Positions 16,240-23,559 of a stretch of DNA of 28,456 nt are shown here, piece by piece. Both the position numbers and the translations under genes were made by a program. The number at the start of each line of letters is the position of its first letter. Positions within the stretch are counted from its first letter, which is position 1. This stretch comes from JALZKA01 sp963725035 (GTDB lineage: Bacteria; Actinomycetota; Thermoleophilia; Solirubrobacterales; 70-9): positions 1-28,456 of the forward strand of contig CAVRWX010000007.1 in the NCBI GenBank assembly GCA_963725035.1. The letters run 5' to 3'. A model generated the notes under the pieces. It ran no database searches. It saw nothing but the letters and a program-made list of their open reading frames with translations, and was not told where the DNA came from.

Positions 16240-16584
16240 TCACGCCGCTTCTATCGGCCTGCTCTCTGCTCCTTCCTCTCTGCGACTGAGCGCCCCCCAT
16301 CGACGGTGACGGAAGGGTTCAAAGCACTCGGCAAGTCGTTCGCCGGCTTCGAGGTGGACTTGGATGATCTCGAGCACCCTTTCCTGCCTGTGAAGTGGGA
16401 AGAGGTGTCGAACCTCTCGAAAGAGAGCCCTCGCAGGTCGTGCGGGTTCGTCCTGGAGCAGAATCCGCTGGGTCAGCGCTTGGACGGCTTCGAGCAAGAA
16501 TTCCTGATCGCGCCAGCCTGCCGGATCGGTCATGAGCGGCCGGAGGTCTCGAAAGAGCGATCGGATCAGAACGTACATGGGCAT
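16240..16584 (-). CDS. Hypothetical helical protein (low confidence)
   Basis: A possible 114-residue protein, rich in Leu, Arg and Glu, with long predicted helices (MPMYVLIRSLFRDLRPLM; DQEFLLEAVQALTQRILLQD; LEIIQVHLEAGERLAECF). The ATG at 16584 has AGGG at suitable distance. It follows the acyl-CoA dehydrogenase on the same strand after 92 bp. The stretch also has a plus-strand open frame (16306-16680), but the minus frame gives a more protein-like pattern. Base composition is less GC-biased here than nearby, so this could be recently acquired or non-coding. If it is not a gene, 16178-16676 is a 499-bp gap holding nothing I can name. Confidence 0.45.
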   Translation of the reverse strand: MPMYVLIRSLFRDLRPLMTDPAGWRDQEFLLEAVQALTQRILLQDEPARPARALFREVRHLFPLHRQERVLEIIQVHLEAGERLAECFEPFRHRRWGALSRREEGAESRPIEAA

Positions 16585-16676
16585 CCGTTCCCTGAGCACG
16601 TCTTACCCGCTTTGTGTCGATTGAATCAGGGGTTGAAAGTCGCGCATAGCGAGGAAGACCTCACTCGCAGCCCGGA

Positions 16677-17834
16677 CTAGCGCATGTGGCGCGCGATGAC
16701 GACGCGCTGGATCTCGTTCGTGCCCTCGTAGATCTGCGTGATCTTGGCGTCGCGCATCATGCGCTCGACCGGGTACTCGTTCACGTAGCCGTAGCCGCCC
16801 AGCACCTGGACCGCCTCGATCGTGACCTCCATCGCCGTGTCGGATGCGAAGAGCTTGGCCATCGATGAGTACATGCCGAGCTGCGGATCGTCGCGGTCGG
16901 CCATCGCGCACGCCTTGTAGAGGAGCTCGCGCGCGGCCGCCGTCTTCGTCTGCATGTCTGCGAGCTTGAACTGGATGCCCTGGAGCTCGTTGATGGGCTT
17001 GCCGTCGACCTGGCGCTCCTTGGCGTAGTCGTTGGCGTAGTCGGTCGCGCCCTGGGCGATGCCGACTGCCTGCGCGCCCGCGCCAAGCCGCGTCCGCTCG
17101 AGGGTCCCTAGAGCGACGGCCATGCCGCGGCCGACCTCGCCGATCACGTTCTTCTCCGGCACGCGCACGTCCTCGAACACCGGCTGGCCGGTGGGCGAGC
17201 CGTGGATGCCAAGCTTGTGCTCGTACTTGGGGACCGAGAAGCCGTCGGCGTCTTTCTCGACCACGAACGCTGTCGCGCGGCGGTTCTCGCGATCGGTCGA
17301 GGCGAAGACGACGTAGAAGTCGGCGATCCCGGCGTTGGTGATCCAGCTCTTGGTGCCGTTGATGATCCAGTCGGAGCCGTCCTGCTTGGCGGTCGTGCGC
17401 ATGTCGGCGGCTGCGGAGCCGGCGTCGGGCTCCGAGAGGCAGAAGGCCGGCGACTTCTCGCCCGTCGCGCAGTCGGGAAGGAAGCGCTCCTTCATCTCGT
17501 CCGAGCCGAAGAGCTGGATCGGGAGGGTCCCGAGCTCCTGGACCATCAGGATGAGCGCGACCGCCGCGGACGCCTTGGCAAGCTCCTCGACCGCCATCTG
17601 GAGCATCAGCGTGCCGGTCCCGGTGCCGCCGTACTCCTCGGCGAACGGCAGGCCGAGGATGTCCTGCTCGGCGAGGATCTTGCGGAGGTCCCATGGGTAT
17701 TCGTCCGTCTGATCGATCTCGGCGGCGCGCGGCGCGACCTGCTCCGTCGCGATCTGGCGGACGAGGTCGCGGAAGTCCTGGTGCTGCTGCGGGATCGAGT
17801 AGAGGTCTGTGGGAGCGGCGGTTGCTTGGGTCAT
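16677..17834 (-). CDS. Acyl-CoA dehydrogenase
   Basis: An FAD enzyme of 385 residues that introduces a 2,3-double bond into acyl-CoA, as in beta-oxidation or branched-chain amino acid breakdown. Family signatures are AFCLSEPDAGS (FAD/substrate loop), WITNAG, and QIYEGTNEIQR near the end, with the catalytic Glu at about residue 370. The frame is intact. ATG 17834 follows AAGGA nine bases upstream. The stop of the L,D-transpeptidase lipoprotein is 33 bp upstream on the same strand, so they may share a transcript although their functions look unrelated. Short- or medium-chain type is likely from the length; the exact substrate is not visible. Confidence 0.94.
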   Translation of the reverse strand: MTQATAAPTDLYSIPQQHQDFRDLVRQIATEQVAPRAAEIDQTDEYPWDLRKILAEQDILGLPFAEEYGGTGTGTLMLQMAVEELAKASAAVALILMVQELGTLPIQLFGSDEMKERFLPDCATGEKSPAFCLSEPDAGSAAADMRTTAKQDGSDWIINGTKSWITNAGIADFYVVFASTDRENRRATAFVVEKDADGFSVPKYEHKLGIHGSPTGQPVFEDVRVPEKNVIGEVGRGMAVALGTLERTRLGAGAQAVGIAQGATDYANDYAKERQVDGKPINELQGIQFKLADMQTKTAAARELLYKACAMADRDDPQLGMYSSMAKLFASDTAMEVTIEAVQVLGGYGYVNEYPVERMMRDAKITQIYEGTNEIQRVVIARHMR

Positions 17835-17867
17835 GGCCCCAATCCTTGCAGCGCCGCTATTCGACGA

Positions 17868-19046
17868 TCAGGTGCCCGCTCCGGCGCGCCTAGATGACGT
17901 GACCGCGGTGCCGATCGTCGCGAAGCGGTAGACGTACCTGGCTTCAGGCGAGGGCACGCGGACACAGCCGTGAGAAGCGGGGTAGGTCGGGACCTGCGCG
18001 TACTCGTGAAATGCGATGCCCGCGTTGAAGTAGGACGCGTACGGCAGCCACTGCTGGAACGGCACCGACCAGGAGTTCTTCTCCTTGCGAAAGACCGAGT
18101 AGTTCCCCGATGGCGTGGGCGTCGAGGGCGCCCCAGACGAGGTGTGGACGGCGCGCCTTGTCTTGCCGTCCCGGATGAGCAGCGTCACGCCCTTCTGTCG
18201 ATAGACCTCGATCCGCTTCGCGGGGCCCGACTTCTGGGGCTTCGGGCGCTTTGCATTCGCGAGAGCGGCCTGCGTCTGAGGGCCCACGATCCCGTCTCGC
18301 GCGAGGCCCTCCCACGACTGGAACGCGATCACGGCCTGCTGGGTCCGGTAGCCGTTGAGACCGTCCACTGCGCCCGGCGGCAGGTAGCCGAGCTTCGCCA
18401 GCTTCTGCTGGACCGCGGCGGTCCCGGAGCTGTAGGAGCCTTTCGCCTTCGTTATCGGCGGTGGACCGCCCTCGGGCTTCGCGAAGTCCGAGCGCTCGCG
18501 CGGGGGCCCGGCGGAGATGCCGCCGGCGACAACCTTCGTGGCCTCGACGTCATCGAACTGGGTGAGCGTGTACGTGACCTGGCTCAGGCGGGCGTCCAGC
18601 GCCTCGTCTTGCGCGGTGTCTCGCGCATCAGGATCGGCCGGGATCCCGGCCAAGAAGTCCTTGGAGACCTCGACGGTCGCCGTCCCGTCGCCGGCCACCT
18701 CTACGTTCTCGACCTCGACTCCGGCGGGGATCTCGGTCGCGGCATCCAGGTCGCCGCCCTCCTCGTTCTCGGTCGGCCCGTCGACCAGCTCCTCCGCTGC
18801 GGCCTCGACCTCGTCTCTCCCGCCATCGAGCTCGCGCTCAACCGGCTTGAGTTGCTCGCCGGTGGTGAGCCAGATCTTCGTTACCTCGGCGTCTTCCGGC
18901 TCCGCGTTGGCGCCCTGCTCCTCGCCCGCGGATGGAGGGTCGGTCTGCTCGGGCGGTGTCGAGCCGTCGTTGCCACCGCCGCCGCAGCCCAGGACGATCA
19001 TTGCCGTCAGGGCGGCCGCGATCCGGAGGTAGGCGCTCGCGCTCAT
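17868..19046 (-). CDS. Lipoprotein with GerMN, peptidoglycan-binding and L,D-transpeptidase (YkuD) domains
   Basis: A 392-residue secreted lipoprotein. The signal peptide ends in VLGC (Cys about 20), followed by a low-complexity Gly/Pro/Glu linker. A GerMN-like domain spans about 53-175 (VTKIWLTTGEQLKPVERELD; TATVEVSKDFL). A PG_binding_1 domain spans about 207-262 (VQQKLAKLGYLPPG; DGLNGYRTQQAVIAFQ; DGIVGPQTQAAL). A YkuD domain spans about 277-383 with catalytic His in AFHEY and SHGCVRV, Cys about 360. L,D-transpeptidases make 3-3 cross-links in peptidoglycan or attach proteins to it. GerMN in front of a PG-binding/LDT pair is an uncommon combination in my experience. The SOS box of the divergent dinB lies 26 bp upstream of its ATG. 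Confidence 0.92.
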   Translation of the reverse strand: MSASAYLRIAAALTAMIVLGCGGGGNDGSTPPEQTDPPSAGEEQGANAEPEDAEVTKIWLTTGEQLKPVERELDGGRDEVEAAAEELVDGPTENEEGGDLDAATEIPAGVEVENVEVAGDGTATVEVSKDFLAGIPADPDARDTAQDEALDARLSQVTYTLTQFDDVEATKVVAGGISAGPPRERSDFAKPEGGPPPITKAKGSYSSGTAAVQQKLAKLGYLPPGAVDGLNGYRTQQAVIAFQSWEGLARDGIVGPQTQAALANAKRPKPQKSGPAKRIEVYRQKGVTLLIRDGKTRRAVHTSSGAPSTPTPSGNYSVFRKEKNSWSVPFQQWLPYASYFNAGIAFHEYAQVPTYPASHGCVRVPSPEARYVYRFATIGTAVTSSRRAGAGT

Positions 19047-19072
19047 CGCGGGAACCTATCTTGACACCTGTG

Positions 19073-19086
19073 CGAACATATGTTCG
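19073..19086. promoter_or_regulatory. SOS box (LexA site) over the dinB start
   Basis: CGAACATATGTTCG is a perfect 14-bp palindrome and matches the Gram-positive/actinobacterial LexA consensus CGAAC-N4-GTTCG. The dinB ATG (19080) lies inside it. A TTGACA at 19061-19066 could be the dinB -35. The divergent lipoprotein starts at 19046, so LexA could also affect that gene. Confidence 0.88.
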
Positions 19087-20237
19087 TGCTGGAAGAAGCG
19101 ACGATCCTCCACGCCGACTGCGACGCATTCTTCGCGTCGGTGGCGCAGCGGGACGATCCGTCGCTTCGGGGATTGCCCGTCGCCGTCGGTCCCGGGATCG
19201 TGATGGCCGCGACCTACGAGGCGCGCGCGTTCGGCGTGCGCTCGGCGATGCCGGCGGAGAAGGCACGCCGCCTCTGCCCCGGCCTCGTGGTCGTGAACGC
19301 TGACTTCGACTCATACGTGCGAGCGAGCCGGCAGCTCTTTCGCATCTTCCGCGACACGGCGCCGGTCGTCGAGGGGATGTCGCTGGAGGAGGCGTTCCTC
19401 GACGTCCGTGGGCTTGGGCACGTCGCGGGCCACCCCGTCGAGATCGCGATGGCGCTCCGCAAGCGGGTGCGAAACGAGATCGGATTGCCGCTCTCGGTCG
19501 GGGTCGCGCGGACGAAGGGGGTGGCGAAGATGGCGTCGAAGATGTCCAAGCCCGAGGGGCTCCTGGCCGTCTCGAGCGAGGGCGAGCTGCCGTTCCTCCA
19601 CCCGCTGCGGGTCGAGCGCTTGTGGGGCGTGGGCAAATCAACCGCGGAGAAGCTCCATGCGGCCGGGATCGAGACGGTAGGCGAGGTCGCCGCGATGACC
19701 CGCGAGGAGCTCGAGATGGTCCTTGGCCGCGCGGGGGCGCGGAGCCTTCACGCCTTTGCGCTTGGACGCGACCCGCGGCGGGTGCGGATCGGCAGCGGCC
19801 GGCGCTCAGTCGGGTCGCAGCGCGGGCTCGGCCTCTCCCGGCTGCGCGACGGGGACCTGGACGCGACGCTGGTCTCGCTTGTCGACCGCGTGACGCACCG
19901 GATGCGAAAGGGCGGCCACGTCGGCCGCACCGTTGTCCTGCGTCTGCGCTTCGGCGACTACAAGCGTGCGACGCGGTCGCGGACGCTCTCGCACGCGACC
20001 GCCGGGTCGGAGCCGATCCTGGCCGCGGCACGGGCACTGGCTCGCGACGCGCTTCCCGAGATGAGGCGCCGCGGCGTGACGATGCTCGGCATCACTGTGC
20101 AGGGGCTCGGCGACGGCGCCGCGGTCCAGCTCGAGCTGCCAATCGGCCGCTCCTCTCCCGCGCTCGACAGGGCTCTCGACAAGGTTCGCGAGCGGTTCGG
20201 AACCGACGCGGTTACGCGAGGGCGGGTGCGGAGATAG
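19080..20237 (+). CDS. dinB: DNA polymerase IV (Y-family, DinB)
   Basis: A 385-residue error-prone lesion-bypass polymerase with an intact frame. The palm starts TILHADCDAFFASV, with the first catalytic Asp, followed by YEARAFGVRSAMP. The second site reads SLEEAFLDVRGL, where most family members have S-x-D-E-A, so the middle carboxylate is Glu instead of Asp. The thumb has VGVARTKGVAKMASKMSKPE and the helix-hairpin-helix RLWGVGKSTAEKL. A little-finger domain follows, and QLELPIG near the C-terminus resembles a beta-clamp-binding motif. Start is ATG 19080 or GTG 19086 (no ribosome binding site; possibly leaderless). Regulation by LexA is indicated by the SOS box. The last 26 bp overlap the 3' end of convergent fabI. 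Confidence 0.94.
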   Translation: MFVLEEATILHADCDAFFASVAQRDDPSLRGLPVAVGPGIVMAATYEARAFGVRSAMPAEKARRLCPGLVVVNADFDSYVRASRQLFRIFRDTAPVVEGMSLEEAFLDVRGLGHVAGHPVEIAMALRKRVRNEIGLPLSVGVARTKGVAKMASKMSKPEGLLAVSSEGELPFLHPLRVERLWGVGKSTAEKLHAAGIETVGEVAAMTREELEMVLGRAGARSLHAFALGRDPRRVRIGSGRRSVGSQRGLGLSRLRDGDLDATLVSLVDRVTHRMRKGGHVGRTVVLRLRFGDYKRATRSRTLSHATAGSEPILAAARALARDALPEMRRRGVTMLGITVQGLGDGAAVQLELPIGRSSPALDRALDKVRERFGTDAVTRGRVRR

Positions 20238-21021
20238 CCCCAACGGCGTGGGCACCGCCGTCCGCGTGGAGGATCTCCCCGCTTACCGCCCTGGAGAGAT
20301 CTGAGAGCAGGAAGAGCACGGCGTCGGCGACCGCGCCCGCGTCGCGTTCGTCCCAGCCCAGCGGCGCCGCCTCGCTCCAGTGCGAGGCGAGCTGGTCGAA
20401 CCCCGGAATGCCTCCAGCCGCCGGCGTGGCGACGGGGCCGGCCGAGACGAGGTTGACGCGGGCACCTTTCGCGCCGAGATCGCGGGCCAGATAGCGCGAG
20501 ACGGACTCGAGCCCCGCCTTCGCGACGCCCATCCAGTCGTAGGCAGGCCAGGCGACCGACGCGTCGAAATCGAGGCCGACGACGCTCGCCCCTGCGCCCG
20601 AGCCGTTGCGCTTGGCAAGGAGGGGGTCGAGCGCCGAACAGAGCGCGCCGAGCGAGTAGGCGCTGGTCTCGAACGCGCGCATCGCGCTCGCGCGCGGCGT
20701 GTCGAGAAACTCACCGCCCAGGGCGTCGGGCGGCGCGAATGCGATGGCGTGGACGATGCCATCGACCGAGCCCCACCGTTCGGAGAGCGTCTCGCGGAGG
20801 CTGGCGAGGTCCTCATCGGAATCGACATCGAGCTCGAGCACGTCCGGCACGGGATCGAGCTTGCGCGCCGCGCGCTCGGTCATCCGGCGCACGCGGCCGA
20901 AGCTGGTCAGCACGACCTCCGCGCCCTCCCGCTGAGCACCCTCGGCGATCGCATAGGCAATCGAGTGCCGATTGACGACCCCGGTAACCAGAACGCGCTT
21001 GCCGCCGAGCAATCCGCTCAA
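20212..21021 (-). CDS. fabI: Enoyl-ACP reductase, InhA-like FabI
   Basis: The last step of each FAS-II elongation round: NADH-dependent reduction of trans-2-enoyl-ACP. It has 269 residues. The N-terminus SGLLGGKRVLVTGVV with SIAYAIAEGA and the segment VGLDFDASVAWPAYDWMGVA closely follow InhA. Y161 and K168 fit the YxxxxxxK spacing of FabI/InhA, and LHADGGAHAVG matches the end of InhA. The start is TTG 21021, overlapping the maoC TGA as TTGA, so it is translationally coupled. The last gene of the FAS-II operon, it overlaps dinB tail-to-tail by 26 bp. A family member of this type is the usual target of isoniazid- and triclosan-class inhibitors; sensitivity here is unknown. Confidence 0.92.
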   Translation of the reverse strand: MSGLLGGKRVLVTGVVNRHSIAYAIAEGAQREGAEVVLTSFGRVRRMTERAARKLDPVPDVLELDVDSDEDLASLRETLSERWGSVDGIVHAIAFAPPDALGGEFLDTPRASAMRAFETSAYSLGALCSALDPLLAKRNGSGAGASVVGLDFDASVAWPAYDWMGVAKAGLESVSRYLARDLGAKGARVNLVSAGPVATPAAGGIPGFDQLASHWSEAAPLGWDERDAGAVADAVLFLLSDLSRAVSGEILHADGGAHAVGAISAPALA

Positions 21022-21548
21022 AGGAGCACCCGCTCGCCATACAGGGCCTCAGAAGCGCCGGTCAAGGTGGCGCCGCTTTCGTGAGCGTCATATGAGGGGT
21101 CAGACCCCTCACGATTCCTTGACGCCGCTTCTGCGCGGTGGACGATCGTGACTCGCGCTCGGAGCGCGAGGCGGCCGTCGCCGGTGAGGACTCGCCAGCG
21201 GAGCTCGATGAGCTCGTGGTCTTCGTCGATCGGACGCACGTTCTCGACTTCCGCCTCGGCGTGGATGGTCTCGCCGATGGCGACGGGGCGCTTGAAGGTG
21301 AGCGAGTCGATCCCGCGCAGGGCGACGACCCGGTCGGGGTCGAAGCCCATCAGGCCTATCGAGTAGGAGAGGACGAGCATGCCGTGGGCGATCCGTTCGC
21401 CGAACCGGCTGTCGGCCGCCCATTCGGCGTCGACGTGCTGCGGATGCCAATCGCCGGTTATCGCCGCGAACGAGACCAGGTCGGACTCGGTGATGGTCCG
21501 GGCGCGGCTGCGCAGGCTCATGCCGGGGTTGAGATCTGTGGTTGTCAT
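21018..21548 (-). CDS. MaoC-like (R)-3-hydroxyacyl-ACP dehydratase with repeat-coded tail
   Basis: A single hot-dog-domain hydratase/dehydratase of 176 residues. The hydratase-2 motif is clear: D33 and H38 in TGDWHPQHVDAEWAADSRFG, followed by ERIAHGML. In this operon it supplies the dehydration step of FAS-II in place of FabZ/FabA, like mycobacterial Had enzymes. The ATG at 21548 overlaps the SGNH gene stop (ATGA), with AGAGGA upstream. The domain ends near residue 138 (ARVTIVHR). The last 38 residues are atypical, and residues about 146-152 are encoded by the palindrome at 21093-21111, suggesting an insertion that extended the C-terminus. Function is well supported by motif plus context; substrate chain length is not. 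Confidence 0.88.
   Translation of the reverse strand: MTTTDLNPGMSLRSRARTITESDLVSFAAITGDWHPQHVDAEWAADSRFGERIAHGMLVLSYSIGLMGFDPDRVVALRGIDSLTFKRPVAIGETIHAEAEVENVRPIDEDHELIELRWRVLTGDGRLALRARVTIVHRAEAASRNREGSDPSYDAHESGATLTGASEALYGERVLL
21093..21111. repeat. 19-bp near-perfect palindrome, relative of the 513-523 element
   Basis: TGAGGGGTC-A-GACCCCTCA: 9-bp arms around one base. It shares GGGTCAGACCC with 513-523. It lies inside the 3' end of the maoC-like gene and codes for part of its unusual tail. Two copies 20.6 kb apart suggest a dispersed hairpin-forming repeat. Confidence 0.6.
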
Positions 21549-22153
21549 CGGAGTGATTCCTCTCTGATTCGGGTCGGGAAGCGGTCGGAAACGAGCGCCC
21601 TGAAGCCCTCAGCGGCCCGCCTATGTCCAAGGGACGACGGATGGAGTCCGTCTCCCGCAAAGTTCTCCTGCCGCGACAGACCCGGATGGCCGGCAACGTC
21701 GAGGACCTCGGCTCCGTGGAGCGAAGCGATCGCGCGCGTGGCGGTGTTCAGGGCGTGGAGGTCGGCCTCGAAGCGAGCCCGGGTTCGGGGCCCGAGAGAC
21801 ATGAATTCCCATCGGTCGGGAGCCGTCGCGGTGACGATCATCGCGTCGGGCGCCCAGAGGCACAACGCGTGGAGGATCGCGCCGAGGTTGCGCGAGTAGT
21901 CGTCGATGTCGCCGCTCCGAAGCAGGAGGTCGTTGGCGCCGCACACGACCGTGACGAGGTCGGGGTTCAGCTCGATTGCTCTGCTGGCTTGGCGGCGGAC
22001 GTCGGCGCTGGTGGCCCCGTGCTCCGCGAGGTTCTCGTAGATCAGCCCGTCTTCGCCGGCGATTGCCTCGGCCAGGAGGTCCGCCCACGATTCGCCCGGG
22101 GCACACCCGGTCCCGGCGGTGAAGCTGTCGCCGAGCGCGACGTAGGTCTTCAT
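21545..22153 (-). CDS. SGNH/GDSL hydrolase within the FAS-II operon
   Basis: A 202-residue SGNH-fold esterase or thioesterase, cytoplasmic (no signal peptide). All four blocks are present: S10 in ALGDSFTAG, Gly in EHGATS, N74 in CGANDLLL, and D168/H171 in GDGLHPSSLGH. The ATG at 22153 has GGAGG seven bases upstream and overlaps the carboxyltransferase TGA as ATGA; its own end overlaps the maoC start in the same way. Being locked between acyl-CoA carboxylase and dehydratase genes suggests it acts on acyl-ACP, acyl-CoA or a lysolipid, like TesA. That role is inferred. An upstream in-frame start (22183) lacks a good ribosome binding site. Confidence 0.88.
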   Translation of the reverse strand: MKTYVALGDSFTAGTGCAPGESWADLLAEAIAGEDGLIYENLAEHGATSADVRRQASRAIELNPDLVTVVCGANDLLLRSGDIDDYSRNLGAILHALCLWAPDAMIVTATAPDRWEFMSLGPRTRARFEADLHALNTATRAIASLHGAEVLDVAGHPGLSRQENFAGDGLHPSSLGHRRAAEGFRALVSDRFPTRIREESLR

Positions 22154-23559
22154 CGCGGGCCTCCAAGCAACGCAAGCGCCCACGTGAGGCGTGCCCGAGT
22201 CTCCTCCGGCTCGATCACCTCGTCGACGAAGCCGGAGACGGCGGCCGCGGACGCGGTCAGATGCTCGCCGGCGTATTCGTCCGCCAGTTCTTCGCGTGCC
22301 TCGGACGGGTCAGGTGCGGCCTCGATCGTGCGGCGCTCGGTGATGCCGACGGCCTGGCGGGCGGCCATAATGCCGATCTCGGCGTCGGGCCAGGCGAAGA
22401 CCATGTCGGCGCCGAGGTCGCGCGAGTTCATGGTGATGACGGCGCCGCCATAGGCCTTGCGCATGATCACGGTGAGCTTCGGCACGGAGGCTGCAGCGAA
22501 GGACCGCAGGAGCTGCGCGCCGTAGCGGATGACGCCGGCCCCCTCCTGACGCGTTCCCGGCATGAAGCCCGGGGTGTCGACGAAGACGACGAGCGGCAGG
22601 CCGAAGCGCGAGCAGCGGTCGACGAAGAGGGCACCCTTCTCGGCAGCCTCCGAGTCGATCACTCCGCCAAGCCAGCGCGGCTGGTTTGCGATGACACCGA
22701 CCGGGCGGCCGTCGATGCGTGCGAGGCCGGTCACCATGTTCCGCGCCCAGCGGGCGTCGAGCTCCATCAAGCGCCCGCCGTCAACGACGGTGGAGATGAC
22801 GTCGCGCACGTCGTAGACACGCCGCGCCTCGCGAGGGACCGGCGCACCAGTGCGCCCGTGCGCGGTCTCGGGCGCCGTCGCCTCGGGCTGTGCGCCCACC
22901 CGCTGCGGCAGGAACGAAAGGAGGTCACGGGCGCTGGCGATCGCCTGCGGCAGGTCGGGGGCGGTGATCTGGCAGACGCCGTTCTGGGCGTGAACGCGGG
23001 GACCGCCAAGGTCCTCCATGCCGACGTCCTCGCCAAGCGCCTCGCGCACGATCTTCGGCCCGGTCAGGAACATGCGCGCGTCCTCGGTCATGACCACGAA
23101 GTCGGTGAGGGCGGGCGAGTACGCGCCGCCGCCGGCCGAGACGCCGCTGACGACCGAGATCTGCGGGACGAGGCGCGAGAGCTCGACGCTCGCGCGGAAG
23201 ATGCGTCCGTATCCTGCCAGCGCCTCGTGCCCGTCCTGCAGCCTGGCACCGCCCGACTCGACCAGGCCGACAACCGGCGCGCCGGACTCGCCCGCCAGGC
23301 GCATCGCCCGCACGATCGAGTCGGCGTGGGAGCGGCCAAGCGAGCCACCCATGTGGCCGGGATCCTGGGCGTAGCAGTAGATGGGGCGACCGGCGACGGC
23401 GCCAGCGCCCGCGACGACTCCATCTCCGTCCGCGACGCTCGTGTCGGAGCGGATGCCCGTGCGGATCGCCATGAAGGTCCCCGGGTCGCACAGGAGCTCC
23501 AGGCGCTCGCGGGGCGCCAGGTGGCGCGAGGTTGGCGGGGCTGTGGCGAGGGCGCTCAT
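22150..23559 (-). CDS. Acyl-CoA carboxylase carboxyltransferase subunit (AccD/PccB type)
   Basis: A 469-residue biotin-dependent carboxyltransferase that moves CO2 from carboxybiotin to an acyl-CoA, here presumably acetyl-CoA to malonyl-CoA for FAS-II. Both crotonase-fold halves are present. The N-half oxyanion/acyl site is SGVSAGGGAYSPALTDFVVM, and the C-half biotin site has FVDTPGFMPGTRQE and RKAYGGAVITMNSRDLGAD. The chain is about 50 residues shorter than typical AccD5/PccB proteins, mostly at the N-terminus. No zinc-finger Cys motif of E. coli AccD is present. No biotin-carboxylase subunit is in the window. The ATG at 23559 overlaps the fabF TGA (ATGA). Acetyl- or propionyl-CoA preference cannot be told from sequence alone. 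Confidence 0.9.
   Translation of the reverse strand: MSALATAPPTSRHLAPRERLELLCDPGTFMAIRTGIRSDTSVADGDGVVAGAGAVAGRPIYCYAQDPGHMGGSLGRSHADSIVRAMRLAGESGAPVVGLVESGGARLQDGHEALAGYGRIFRASVELSRLVPQISVVSGVSAGGGAYSPALTDFVVMTEDARMFLTGPKIVREALGEDVGMEDLGGPRVHAQNGVCQITAPDLPQAIASARDLLSFLPQRVGAQPEATAPETAHGRTGAPVPREARRVYDVRDVISTVVDGGRLMELDARWARNMVTGLARIDGRPVGVIANQPRWLGGVIDSEAAEKGALFVDRCSRFGLPLVVFVDTPGFMPGTRQEGAGVIRYGAQLLRSFAAASVPKLTVIMRKAYGGAVITMNSRDLGADMVFAWPDAEIGIMAARQAVGITERRTIEAAPDPSEAREELADEYAGEHLTASAAAVSGFVDEVIEPEETRARLTWALALLGGPR

Noticed and set aside
16306..16680. Plus-strand open frame of 124 codons overlapping the weak hypothetical gene
   Set aside because: It ends inside the acyl-CoA dehydrogenase stop region, has no ribosome binding site and a less protein-like composition; the minus frame is preferred.
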